Assembly (NCBI GenBank): GCA_004026145.2
Contig: CP034996.1
Location: 6,921,407 to 6,985,406 of the forward strand
Length of the DNA stretch: 64,000 bases
From: Takifugu bimaculatus
Lineage: Eukaryota > Chordata > Actinopteri > Tetraodontiformes > Tetraodontidae
Reading direction: 5' to 3'
This document shows positions 12,704 through 31,229 of this stretch, piece by piece. Under the pieces are notes generated by a model, which made no database searches, was not told where the DNA came from, and saw only the letters and a program-made list of their open reading frames with translations. How positions within the stretch are numbered: position 1 is the first letter of the stretch; each line of letters opens with the position of its first letter. The translations under genes were made by a program, and so were the position numbers.

Positions 12704-14250
12704 CACACACACTATTTATATATATATACATATATAATTATTATGAAAAGTATTATGGAATGTTTCTTTTTATTTGCTGCCCTCTACTGGAGATAGACAG
12801 ACGTGGCTCCCCAGAGTCACCGGTTGGGTTAAAACATTTATGAACAGAAGCAATTTATTAAATTAATCACAAGTTAAATTATGATTATAAAAATGTATTT
12901 TTTTTCATTACAACAAATGCCTATTGCTGCTCAGTCTACCAACAAAAAATGAAAATGTTTTTCAAGAAGTTTCTATTATTCTTATGGTGTATAATTTTGG
13001 TTGTGGTCTTAACTAATTCAATTTTTCTTCCTGGCATAACAGTAAAAACAATTTGGTAAAACAACAAAGTATCGGTGATGACGCATGTTCTGTTGCAGTG
13101 ATGACATTTTTATTTTCTGGGAAGAAAGCAGGAAATTTTTCTCCTAAACTAAGGAGCCTAAAAAGGGTAACAAGACCTAGTCCATCACACAACTATCAAC
13201 ACAATAACCACATCTGCGTTACCAGATTATATCTGTGTTCTAGCATAAAGAAACCAGATCAAGCAAATTATAATAATGATCTCATAATCTGGTAGCTCTA
13301 AATGAAACAGTTAGAACTTTGACTTTTTCAGTTTGGATTTGGCTGCTTGCGTGAACTGTGAAGTCACCAGTTTTAAATGAAATATGGAAGAATGCTTTTC
13401 TGTGCAGCCTTTTATTTTTCATCATTTTACAAATTCAGCATGAGGCCAAGACAAAGACTAAAACGGTTTGGACGTATACAAATGAAGGAGTGAGTGGAGG
13501 GATGCTAAAGATAGGGGTCCTGTCCATGCCAGAGAACCAAGAGGAGGACCAAGGAGAACATACAGGTACAGCTGACAAGGAGAATGAGTTGCCATGGTGA
13601 TTCCATAAAACAGTAGACTAATAGAATGTCTGCTTTCGTTAATAGAGAAACTTTGACATTTGTGGACTTTACATCTGCCCTATTTGTTTCTTCAAGTACC
13701 ACCTCAAAAATTACTTACTTCTACCAGCATGGCCAACATTAAAATAGAGCAATTTTTTGAGCTCAGGTTTGCACATAACCAACAAGGGTCTTCCCTTTTT
13801 ACGTAAAACTATATATTTTTTATTAATATTGTCAGCGACTTCAAACATTAGAAACATATTTTAAACATTACAACAGCACTTAAATATATATATTTTTTTA
13901 AAAACTATTCAATTAAAATGCATTGTACCCGAAGGATTGATCAAATTTATACTTAAATGTACAACAAAACTGTATCTCAATAAAAATTAAGTTCAAGGTT
14001 GAAATAAAAACCTTTTTTCTTAAACATTAAGTTGGCCTGTCATCCGACATTTAAATAGGTAGATGTTTATTTAACGCCACGTCTTCTGTCTGACTTAGTT
14101 TTCTGGTGTAGGAGCAGTTTTCCAGATTTGTAACTCCAAAAAGAGATTTTTTTTATTGTAAATGTTTTAAATCCCGTTGCTCTTTTACAATGATTACTTG
14201 ATGACTTCTTTCTCCAGCCAGGGTCAGAGTGAGAAGATGCCGCTGGCCGA
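12350..14250. other. No gene seen
   Basis: AT-rich intergenic DNA upstream of the S6 kinase gene. It holds a GT/AT/AC palindromic microsatellite at 12671-12713. Open frames are short and unsupported. Confidence 0.55.
12671..12713. repeat. GT-AT-AC self-complementary microsatellite
   Basis: A GT run passes directly into an AT run and then an AC run, beginning TAGTG and ending CACTA, so the two ends are reverse complements. A further AT-rich run follows to about 12737. Confidence 0.9.
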
Positions 14251-14403
14251 CACTAGAGGCTTCTCCCCACCGTGTTGTTGTGGTTAGCTCCGGCGTTAGC
14301 CCATGCTGGCTGTGTTTCCCCGGCTTAGTGAGGATGGATCGCCCATAAAGCGGGAAAGCGGAGTTGTGTTTTCTGACCAAACATTGACTGAGGTGCGTCG
14401 GCC

Positions 14404-21068
<6,665 letters not shown>

Positions 21069-22483
21069 CGCTCGGCTTCTCCGCGGACGTTAGGACTCAT
21101 CAAGTTCCTGCCTTCAGCATTTCCAGCCTTTTTATTATTTAGTTTCACAGAGCTAGATTGTAGATCTTTTAAATATTGACTGACACTTTCAATGCTGATT
21201 ACCAGCTTTTCCAGCAGGGCCTTGCCTCCTCTTGGTCTTGGTTGGTCTGGACTACTCAACCCATGCAGAGAATCTGGGGGGGGCAGTCTCCTCGATTGGC
21301 ATTATCTTCACTGGTGCTTTTTTTAGGTTTAACCTTGAAAAATATCACTTTGTTCTGTTTGTTGTTGACGGCACTCCATGAACTGAGGGTGGACCTATGT
21401 TTTATATTTAACACTCTAGTGTCAACAATTATTAGATAGTAATTCCATTATAAACGCAGGTATGTGCTTCATTTCTGTTTTAGGAAACAACACATTGCCT
21501 TCTACACTGGAGAGTGCATTTGTGGTCACGTTGAGCTATAAAAAGACCAATTTTAAAATGAAATGGTAGCTGACGGCCTCACTAGCAGAACTGCTGGTGA
21601 ATGCTGGCACCACTTTACTTGTCCTGGAAGGTTTTTGGGAGGCAGATGTGTGCAGAAGCACTGTTAATTGTGTTTGGATTGAATGTAAATGGACTCTAAC
21701 GGCCTCCTCGTGTGTCACTTCACTCACGCTCTCATTTCTGCAACGTTATTCTGAACTCCTCTGTTCAGGCATTCCTTGCTGACTTTGGTGACCACAGCGG
21801 TCATGTTTTGGTGCTTTCCTTGTGTTTTTTGTGTTTACATCAACAGTTAGGTTTTAGGGAGGTACAGACCCATTTATGCTTATATTTGGGATGTTTGTGC
21901 AGCTACAGGCTTGATAACGTGAATGAGGGATGTCTCATTGGAGAACTAAACATGTCATTATGCTGGTTTACATGGGTTATTTAAATTGAGTGACAGATGT
22001 AAAGGAAGTCTACTTTGTATTTAAGGGATCGACCAAAATCACTGTCAGTGAACCAAATGATTTTATTTTTTCAGGGTTGCAAGCAACCCCAACATTCAAA
22101 ATGTGATGTTTTATTTTTTTATTCTATTAGTGTTCTCCTCAAACCTCATATTTGACCATACTTTGTGTTCACATTGATGCTGTGTGTAGGTGTCCATAAG
22201 GATGTTTAAATTGGATAAAGCCGGATAACGCTGTTACTGGGATCATTGTTGCGTATAGCTCATTTTTTTCTTTTGGTCATACTTTAACACGTTTTATAAT
22301 GGGCATCTTTTGGTTTTTAAATCCTTTTTCTTTAACTTGTTACTGTAATTTTTTTAATTTATGTGCCATTATGTTTTTAGCGCATCATCCTCACTATGCA
22401 AACAATGTATTTATTATGTAGTATTATTTAGCTAAGGCAGCAGAATATGTGATCCTTTTATTTGATCTTATTTTCATAATAAA
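21069..22483 (+). other. rps6kb1: rps6kb1 3' untranslated region
   Basis: A stretch of about 1.4 kb, AT-rich toward its end, follows the TGA at 21066-21068 and runs to an AATAAA at 22478-22483. No splice or coding signal is seen. The 60-90-codon frames inside it are not conserved-looking. Confidence 0.6.
22478..22483 (+). terminator. AATAAA polyadenylation signal for rps6kb1
   Basis: A canonical hexamer in 'cataataaacatgg'. It is the best candidate for the distal S6 kinase transcript end. Confidence 0.6.
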
Positions 22484-22926
22484 CATGGAAAAAGGATTAT
22501 GTCAAAGCGTCATGGTGACCTCAGACTTAGTTCTGTTTTTCATTCCATAATTGAAGACTGATGGAAGCGTCCGGTGTTTACGCAGCATCATTTTACTCCA
22601 GAAATCCGTGTTTGTCAGTTTGGAGCCTCTGCGTTGGAAACGCAACCTTGCATTTCTGCTGAATGGAGCTGTTCCTGGGTGTAAACATGAGAACGGCCTT
22701 TTCTCAAGAGATTACTGCTGATTTCCCATTCTGCTTCATTCTGGAGATTCCCGAGTTTGAGGCAATTTAGGAAATTTTGTGTCACACACATAATGAAGTC
22801 AAGTCTAATTTCTAAGTGGTGGAGCAACTAAAGCTGTAGCATATGAAACTTTAGAATGATTCAAATTTTCAAAGACATAAACATACATTTTGCTGCACAC
22901 TAACCACATTAAAATGCATATAGAAT

Positions 22927-22932
22927 TTTATT
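22927..22932 (-). terminator. AATAAA polyadenylation signal for rnft1
   Basis: TTTATT on the plus strand (AATAAA on minus), about 620 bases past the rnft1 stop. With the signal at 22478 it leaves about 440 bases between the two convergent transcripts. Confidence 0.5.
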
Positions 22933-23551
22933 CAGGTCACACAATGATCTCAGTGTAACAAATGTTTTTGTACATACTAAAATAGGAGTCTTTCCCAGTC
23001 TTTGGTTTCAACAAAAACAATCTTAGATCAGCTTTGTAGAAAAATAAATTTTGGAAATCTCTCAAGCTCAGTTGGGGGGACAACCTCTTGCCACTTTGAG
23101 GCAAAAGCTAAAGTGTTTGTCCATCACTGGAACTGTTGAGCCTGAAGGTCATATAGCTCCGACACAGCTGGCTGGTCACCAGGCCTCAACAGTGTGTGGA
23201 GCATCAGAGCATTCAGAGTTCATGCAGCTCTGCTCTACACATGGAAACGCTGGCTGTAATTCGTCTTGCGTGCCAAGCATGGAATCTCATTGAATATAAT
23301 TCTGTTACATTTACAGCCTGAAAAATTAAGCCCAACTGGCTGTCAAACGAGGAAAGTTAATATTAAAATTGAAGGTGAGATAAAAGCAACACAACACAAG
23401 AATGAAAACGAAAGCTCTAACAGGATCCATGCCATCTGAGTCACACCCAAATGTGCTGCTGGAAACTGAATCAGTCTGAAGGAGTCAATAGGGTCACAGA
23501 AAACAACCAAAAATCACATTAAATATAAGCGAATATCAATAATACAGTGAA

Positions 23552-26027
23552 TCAATATATCTGTAGGTGTGAGGACGTGGCTCCATCTCTCCATTTGTAG
23601 ACTTTCTGCGTGATCACAGTGCGGCAAAGAGGGCAGCTCTTCTCCTGGTTGAACCACAGAGCGATGCACTCATCACAGAATATGTGCTGCACAGCAGAAA
23701 ACGATGTCAGCTGGCTTTGATACAGAAAACATACACTATCTGTTGTGATATCACCTCTGTAGGTTTACCTGGCAGAGGAGAGCTCGTGGCTCTCTGTATT
23801 CTCCCTGGCAGATGGGACACACGTCTCCCGCTTCACTGCACTGACTCCTAGTGGCTGCTGAGCCTGTATGCTGCGACACAACCGCAAAGCAACCTCCTTA
23901 TCATCCCCGCACACTCACTGGGAAACTCTATCATCCAAAATTACACTGCTGAGCACTCACCTCTCCTTTTAGGAAGATCCCCATGGTTTTCAGAAGAGAT
24001 GTCCACTGACTGTAGAATCCCAAGAGCTAGAAAAGAGGCAGAAAGGTCAAGAACCATTCATGCAAACACCCCTCACTTATTGTTTTCACTAAACCCACCT
24101 TCATTATGAGGTAGAGTAATGCTAGAAGGATCCCCAGTGTAAGTCCAGGGGTGCCGTCAACTTCTTGGTACGTCACCAGGTAGCGGAACCACACCGAAAC
24201 TGGAGCCATGGCCTGGTGGACCTGACCCAACTCTTCTGTCAGCATCAGACATCGTCCCTGGAGACACCAAATGAAAAATGAAAGAAAAGAAATTACAAAA
24301 AAGACATAATTTCAATGAGTAGTCTGCAGCAGAGAAATCCAACACTCTCACCTGGACCCTGTAGGTGACCAGTGAAAATGGCAGCAGCAGAATAAGGCAC
24401 TTAATCCCCATAAAGAGGAACTTTATTATGAGATTGGTAATCCCGACAGCCCACAGAACCTCCCAGAAACCCAGTGGCTCAATGGTTGGGCTGAGGAAAA
24501 TGAGGCTGGAAAATTGAGATGAAATATTAATTTTAATTAGGAATTATAGGAATATTCATGAGCACATTTAGATTATTCCATCCCACATAGGTCACTAGAT
24601 GACATGAACCATAGTGGACTGAGGCCCACAATCATTGATAAATTTCAAGAAATTCTAAAAACAATCAAGCCTGTATCTGGCTAATAATGAGAGTTTAAAA
24701 CAGACGCTTACCAATTGTAGAGTGTCTCAGTGTAGAAGGTGTAGTAAAGCAGAAGGCTGGAGAAGCCCATGAACAGCAGCAGCCAGATACACTGCAGCCT
24801 TGAGTGACGATCCTGACGGGGCACACAGGCACGCCCAGGGTTTAGGGCACAGCACACACCCAAGTGATAATAAATATGGCTTCCACTTACCTGAAGAAAA
24901 ACTTGAGTTTGAATGCTTTTATTCACATATAGAAAAGTTGTGTACAAGCCAACCCCAACAGCCAATCCTGAGGAACATAAGCACAGATTCATACAGTTTT
25001 TTTTCTTTGTTCCTCATGAATGCACCTGGCTTTGCTTAATATGTACTCACCAAGCGCATGCTGAATTACCAGTTTAGCACACAATATGATGAGAAAAGGA
25101 AAACTCTTTTGGAGCCAGCGGATGAGACAACGAAGCTCAGAAAATGAGCTGCTGGGTTCCGACTCCAAATCAGCCTCAGGGGGGTCAATCTCTGTCTCCG
25201 AACTGGAGCGGGGCTGTGCCTGACTGCGCCCTTGTGGCTGAGAACGGGAATGGCTGTGGGAGTTAACTCTGCACCTCCTGGATGAGGAGCCCCCACTAGC
25301 CTCCCTACTGTTCATGTGCACCCGTGTGTCCTTGCTGTCAGCAGCAGCAACAGGGACTGGAACCCTTGTTATGAGCTCCGGCTGCAGAGTTAAGGTCAAA
25401 CCGCTGCCTGCATGAGCACCCAGCTCATTTAGATTAGGCTGCATCACAGCAGGAGTCTCCCTTGGTTTCAGTGTTCTTTTGGAATAAAAAAAACACAATA
25501 AGATTGAACATGAGACTCAGGGTGGAGTTCAGAATATGACAAACACTCATGCAGAGAGGCTGCATCTTGCTGTTCATCCAAATGACAGGACATTAAAAAA
25601 AATACAGCGATACGTTTAACATGAACAAAAAAGAGCTATTTTCAAATCAATGTTAAGTGATTCTGTGCTACACACATCGAGAAATGAACAAAGTTAGTGA
25701 GCGAAAGCCTGTTTACATAAACTTGGTTTATGACAGTCAGGAGAGGTTGGGATCGACTGTTAGCGTTTTCTTTACCATCTCGACCCGGAAGTCGAATAAA
25801 TGTTTTTGAGGGATAATTGTACATTAGGCGAATGAGTATTCCGGGGATTGACATATATTCATACTGGGCGGTCATATATATTCAGACTGACAGACTACAC
25901 TCATCACTATATGACAGAATTGGCCCGAGCTAACGTTAGCAATTGCAGCTAACGAATGTTTTCAATAAGCTAGCCCATTGGCTGGAAAAGCTTCCGCTCA
26001 CCTCTCATTTTGCACCCGCAGTTTCAT
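23552..26027 (-). CDS. rnft1: RING finger and transmembrane domain protein 1, nine coding exons
   Basis: A multi-pass membrane E3 ubiquitin ligase; the human homologue is linked to ER-associated degradation (general knowledge). Minus-strand exons: 26027-26002, 25475-25051, 24967-24891, 24812-24712, 24505-24352, 24257-24099, 24026-23961, 23870-23769, 23686-23552. All are GT-AG and in frame, giving 414 residues against 435 in human. Order: short start (MKLRVQNER), a variable polar region with a His/Ser/Arg patch (HSHSRSQPQGR), the SSSFSELRCLIRWLQKS motif, several hydrophobic spans, and a C3HC4 RING at Cys354, Cys357, Cys369, His371, Cys374, Cys377, Cys388, Cys391. The C-terminus KWRDGATSSHLQIY is the family signature. 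The first ATG in frame was chosen as start. The frame is open further 5', so an N-terminal extension is possible but has no ATG that I see. It converges on rps6kb1. Confidence 0.95.
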
Positions 26028-26230
26028 GTTAAGCTTCCAGTCCCCATCTAATAGAGCATCGAAGATGCCAAAAAGAAACAGAAAGTTTAGTTTAAACAAA
26101 ATGTGGGCATTAAGTCGAAGCTATAAGAGGATCTTCTTTACGACAGTAGATGTCGTAAAATTCCTCAGCGTTTCTCTTCGTGCAGCAAAGGGGAATAAAT
26201 AAGCACTGCATGCGCGGGCGCCACCTAGCG
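26028..26230 (-). promoter_or_regulatory. rnft1 5' leader and promoter region
   Basis: The sequence just upstream of the rnft1 start includes a small CpG-rich patch ('gcatgcgcgggcgccac' near 26210). It is probably the promoter side. No TATA box stands out. Confidence 0.35.
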
Positions 26231-28372
26231 GCTATTGCTACAAAGCGTTTGACAAATGCTGAAAATTGTATGAATCTTATTTTATCTTATTTGTTTTGAG
26301 GGGTGAATTTGAATTTATAACGATGAAAATTTTGTTAGTAGTAATTGAAGAAAAAAACAGTGAGTGTGTGTTCTCTGTGCGAAGTCAGTCATGTTACTCA
26401 TAAATTAACATCTTTATTTTCCAAATCGGGGCATCATTATAATTTATGATTGTTTCCAGACCCTGAGAATATTATTTTAACAGAAAAATAAGTCACAGGC
26501 TGGTCGCAGCTTGGTTACATGCATATTAAGTAAAAGTAAACTAAATCAAGTTTGTTTTGGTTTTTTTGGTGACCCTTCTTTCTTTTTACGGCAGTTGGCA
26601 AACATCTTGTAGGTGTATGGCCGCTATATTCTGGACTGGAGTGTCTAAATCCTACTACTAAGCCTGTTCCTTCTAAATTCATCCTAAATTCTGAATTTCT
26701 CCTCAATAACTATTAATTTACATGGTATCCTTTTTTGTTTTAAGCTTTTCTTTGAGTGTGAATCTCTGTCTCTGATATCTTGGACAATGAAACAGAACAC
26801 GTTCCACTGTTTCCCGCCACCAATGTTCACAATTTCCCATTTCATGCTTCTGTACCATAAAAAGTGTGCATGGCCAGATCTCATCTGTGATTTCTCTTGT
26901 CCTATTTTGAATTTCATTATCAGTTTAAATTCCTCTGTCACATGTTTTAGCACATATTTCTTTCTCAATCATCAGTACACTACTTTTTTTCCCCCCACTC
27001 ATCTTCCTGACTTTGGACTGTTTTCCATATCTTCCTCACCACAGTTGCCATCACAGTTCAGATTATGCCAAATACCCCCAGTAATCGCCCAGCCATAATA
27101 AATACCAGATGCACAATACAGACACTGCACACACAATTGTCATGAACCAGCTCAGGGCTCAGACAAATTAGGGAGAACACGCGTAACAGATTTTAGAAAA
27201 AGGAATTTATTGATAGGAATTCTCTTCAACCAAAAGGAACAACAAGCTGTGGAAAGTCTGTAAGGTCAGTAATGAATGCAAGTGTTGGCATGAGGGAACA
27301 TGCAGTGTATAAAGGTGGTGCATGCAAAAAAAACAAACCAAACCAGAACACCGAAGCAGACCAGGAGGGAACCAAGCAAGAGACTGACTGCCAAGACTGT
27401 GGAGCATTTACAGCCCTCACAGCTAATCAGTCCAGGTGAGCTGGATCGCCACTTAGCAGCACTTGGCCCACCCACTGCCTGCAGAAGGGAGGAGACAACA
27501 GAGAGGCAGGCAGGTAAAACACAGCCAGGGTCGTCACACAATACTATAAAAAAACTATAAAAATATGAGGGGCAATGTGCAAACTCACACAACACACAAT
27601 GCATTGACTCACTCACGAGATTAGGTGAATACCGGTAGTCTGTGATGTATTTATCACTTCTTGCCTGGACTTTTGTAACTGATGCTCAGAATATCAAAAT
27701 AATGCAATTTTTTTAAAAGGGATCCGAACTGCAGCATTTTAGTGCAAGAGGACGTCCTTTCTCCCATATTGATGACACACATGAGACTGTTGCTTACATC
27801 TTTATGGGTATTTTGTAACGTTGTAAAGTTGAACTGAACAAAATGGATCCAAAAATATGTTGGTTTCAGATAAACAGCACTATTTCTTTATTCAAAAAGT
27901 CATTTCAGTGTCAACATGCCTCTGACATTAGTTTCAAAGAGAATCTGAATTCACCTTTATCATTTGTTTATTTGCATTTCTAGTCTTTTCTGGGTTCCAC
28001 ATTTAATTACTCATTAAATTCATTTTATTCAAATATAAAGAAAGCAATTCCTTTTACTTAAAGAACATAATTCATTTTACTAAACTTGCTTTACATGCAA
28101 AGACTGCACAAGCAAGTCTATAGTTCTGTCCCACTTATTTTAGACAACACAAATGTGACTAAAAAATCGCTGTGGGGCATTTAATGGCTTTGAGCCCCCG
28201 ACCAGTCAGCCCTAACAGCAACAACCTGGAAATGGGGGCAATCGACCAAACCTGTAGGCTTTTCGATGGTGAAACCCAGACATGGAGAGAGCATACCAAC
28301 TCACCACAGACAGGCTTCTAAAGGAATGGAACCCACAGCCTTCTTGGTGTGACGTAATAGTCAAACCACCAC
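26231..28372. other. No gene seen
   Basis: AT-rich intergenic sequence. Open frames up to 116 codons occur on both strands without splice partners or recognisable motifs. Confidence 0.5.
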
Positions 28373-28375
28373 AAA

Positions 28376-28406
<31 letters not shown>

Positions 28407-28435
28407 TAGCGTCTTATACAATCAAAATTGATTTT
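28373..28435. repeat. End fragment of the CAAAT/'tttatatagcg' interspersed repeat
   Basis: Tandem CAAAT units followed by 'ctttatttatatagcgtctt' match the left end of the 17624-18590 element. Only about 60 bases are present. Confidence 0.8.
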
Positions 28436-29005
28436 TTGTACAATTACCAATTAGCTGTGTGTCTATACATTTGGTCATACAGTTATGCAGTGTTGATATG
28501 TACATGTGCAGTCATGCATGGAAAAAAAACAGTGTTCATTTGCCGTTTGTATAAACTGTGGATTGGAAGGAAACATCCCAGTGCTCCCATTTAAAGCCCT
28601 CAGAGATCAAATGAAGTGGAGATATTAGAAGATGCATGTTTTCTAACTTTGTTTTGGTCAGGATCAAAATAGTGATTTGAATGGGTTTCAATGAGCCAAT
28701 TTTTGTTCTTATGGTCTTTAACCCTATAATTGCAGTTGTCATGTCAACAACAGACTAAAATCAAAAATAATGACAAATATTGACAGTGTTTAAAAATGTG
28801 TAGCTGTTCAACAATTTGCAAAGAAAATAAAAGCCAAAAACATAAAAATGTGCTTGGGTGCTTCATAGGATTGCATGAAAAGTTCACAAACATCAAAGGA
28901 TCAAAGGATCTTTAGACAAATATTGATTTAATTTATTGAAGGTGAAAATAGTGTTTAGCAAACATGTCAAATCACTAAATAAAACTATTGTGCACATTCA
29001 GGAAA

Positions 29006-29999
29006 ATGTCAGAGCCACAATTGGTATCATCAGGTGACTCAACAGACGATGAAAACCAAAGGATTCAGCTCCACCAACAAGTGGAAGAACTGAGAGGTTT
29101 TAATGAAGCACTCTTAGCAGAGAATGAGATGTTTGAGCAGTTCATCATCCATAGTGATAAACAGAACCAGAAGCTCAGTGTAGACCCCCAACGGAACGAT
29201 AAACTTAAAAAGGGTTCTAGCATCCGCTCAGTATCCCAGTCTCGTGAGCTGACCATTGAGCAAAAACTTTATGTATCAGAGACGGCAATAAAAGAGGCAC
29301 AAAAAGATCTGGAGCAACTCAGAGAAAGAAATATGAAAACCTGGGATCACTATGTGTCCGCCCTGGAAGAAGCAAAGTTGTGTCTTGAAGAAATCAGGAA
29401 AGGGAAGAAGGAATTTGAGCAAAAACTGCTCAGACGTGCAAATGAAAAAAGGCTGGAGATGAAAGAACCTGAGAAGTTGCTCCTGTACATTGTTCGACAA
29501 GTCCAAGACCACTAAAATTGAAATGTTGTCTATAAAGAACAGTGTATTAAAAGGCCTCAAGAATAAGCTTAAGCATGATTTTCAACAGAAAAAAGAAAAT
29601 CTTAAAATCTATTATGAAAAATCTGTCCTTTTCCAAGGGTGGAGTAAGCAGAAAAGAGAAAAGCCCCTGGGGGAACTTCTAGGTGACTATGTAAAAACGC
29701 AGCATGTCATCACTGTACATAAAGAGAAACAGAAGGGTGTGACAGCTGAACACACAAAGGTTTGCAAAAGGCTTAAAAAGAGGGCGGAATTTCTGGTAAA
29801 AACTGAGATTGACATTCAACAGGCGGAAAAAGGACGTTTGAAGGCAGAAAATCTGAACCGACGCCTGTGCTCTCAGATGGAAAATTATGAGGTCCCTGAG
29901 GTAAAGGAGTACTTAGAAGCCAGGAGGAGATACAAGAAGCTGCAGCAGGATATTCGAATTTGGGAGAGGAAGGTCAAGATTGCTCAGATGATTTTATAG
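29006..29999 (+). pseudogene. Intronless CCDC113-like (CFAP263) copy with a frameshift
   Basis: CCDC113 is a coiled-coil axonemal and centriolar-satellite protein that pairs with CCDC96. Two overlapping frames together cover most of the family. The first (29006-29515) has an N-terminal EELRGFNEALLAENEMFEQF, like the family's EELSYVNSALKTETEMFEKY, and LTIEQKL. The second (from about 29490 to 29999) ends with the highly family-like ENLNRRLCSQMENYEVPEV and WERKVKIAQM. One extra base near 29485-29489 separates them. The C-terminus stops about 25 residues early compared with human. No introns interrupt about 990 bp, whereas the vertebrate parent gene is multi-exon, so a retrocopy is the simplest reading. 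No poly-A tract or target duplication is visible, so the copy is old. Alternatively it is a divergent single-exon paralogue with a sequencing error. The nearest ATG was preferred over an upstream TTG. Confidence 0.75.
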
Positions 30000-30096
30000 A
30001 CTGGTACGAGTCCAGAACAGCCAGTTACTGAGGGAGGGCTATACCTGGGAGATGCCAACATCCACTAAAGCTACAAGTTGCCAGAGCATATGATTA

Positions 30097-30102
30097 AATA
30101 AA
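30097..30102 (+). terminator. AATAAA after the CCDC113-like copy
   Basis: It lies about 100 bases after the in-frame stop at 29999. It could be the copied polyadenylation signal of the parental mRNA. Confidence 0.4.
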
Positions 30103-31150
30103 GAGAAAGATGAAAGCAAGTCTTTGATCGTTATATGTTGCCGTGTAACAGGAAACCAATTCTGATTTTGTTCTGAATCAAATTGTTTTTCACACCAATT
30201 ACACTAACCAATTTTGGGTTGCAGCTGCGGGTTCCTCTGTGCCCAAAATAAATAGGACTGAGGCTTTGTTGTACTTACACTACTTCCGACAATGACAACA
30301 GATGCCAAATGAGGATAGGGACCCATGTGCACATTGTTGATAATTTAGTAAATTCTCTGCGGAAGCAACCTAGCAGCTGATAAATTGTTCATTGTATTCT
30401 GCTTTGTGATTCTGGTAGCAGTGTTCATTTGACCTTACACAAGCACTACTGCTAAGATTGCTATCATAAAAATAATTATATTTTTTCACAAAAGAGGCTT
30501 GAAGGCCAGAGCAGGAAGGATCCTCTTTCTGTGCATTTCACTCTCACCCAGACAGACTTGTACTGTAAATGCTAACTGCGATGAATTGCCAAACCATGTG
30601 CAGAGCACCAGGCGAGTCTGAAACTTTGAGAGCCCATTTAGGGCGTCAGCTTATCCTGTCCTCTCTCCGTCACACACACACACACACGCACACACACGCA
30701 CACACGCTTGTAATTGTATGGATTACTATACACAAACACTATTTTTACGTTTTGAGTTTACATTTCTAATATTATGTGTGATCAAAGTGAAGAAATTACC
30801 CCCCCCCCCCACTTCCATCGCATTACATCAAGCTTGAGTGTAATGTTTTAGTATCACTAAAAGAACAAATATACGCTCAAAATATGAGAATCTGTTTTAC
30901 TTTATATAGCACTTTATTTTATCATTCACCATTATAAACAATTAATACTTGTTAGAGATTGTGCTCTTTAGGTAGTTTTAGTGTAAATGTTTATAACTGT
31001 CTTGAACATTCAACCTCAATAAACCAAAACTCCTTTAGAAAGTAAAACATGATTATCACATCAGGATAAATGGTGCCAGTCGGGACCATATTACCATACT
31101 TCACTAAAACATAAATGATATTCAAAGACTTGTATTTGGACATTAATTAA
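30103..31150. other. Intergenic, no gene seen
   Basis: Contains a CA/CG-CA run at about 30671-30705 and a C10 run at 30801-30810. No coding signal. Confidence 0.5.
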
Positions 31151-31152
31151 AT

Positions 31153-31158
31153 TTTATT
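31153..31158 (-). terminator. AATAAA polyadenylation signal for the eIF4G-like gene
   Basis: TTTATT on plus (AATAAA on minus), about 75 bases beyond the stop at 31230. Confidence 0.5.
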
Positions 31159-31229
31159 GAGACAGATGATATTACTGACAATGAAATAATGCAGACTTTA
31201 AAAAAAAAGATATTTTTTTCTTCCCAACG

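Noticed and set aside
14153..14380. Minus-strand 75-codon frame as a head-to-head neighbour of rps6kb1 (tubd1 expected there in mammals)
   Set aside because: The sequence has no tubulin-like motif. I see no tubd1 exon in this window.
25978..26202. 74-codon plus-strand frame near the rnft1 start
   Set aside because: It lies opposite the first rnft1 coding exon and its leader and has no support of its own.
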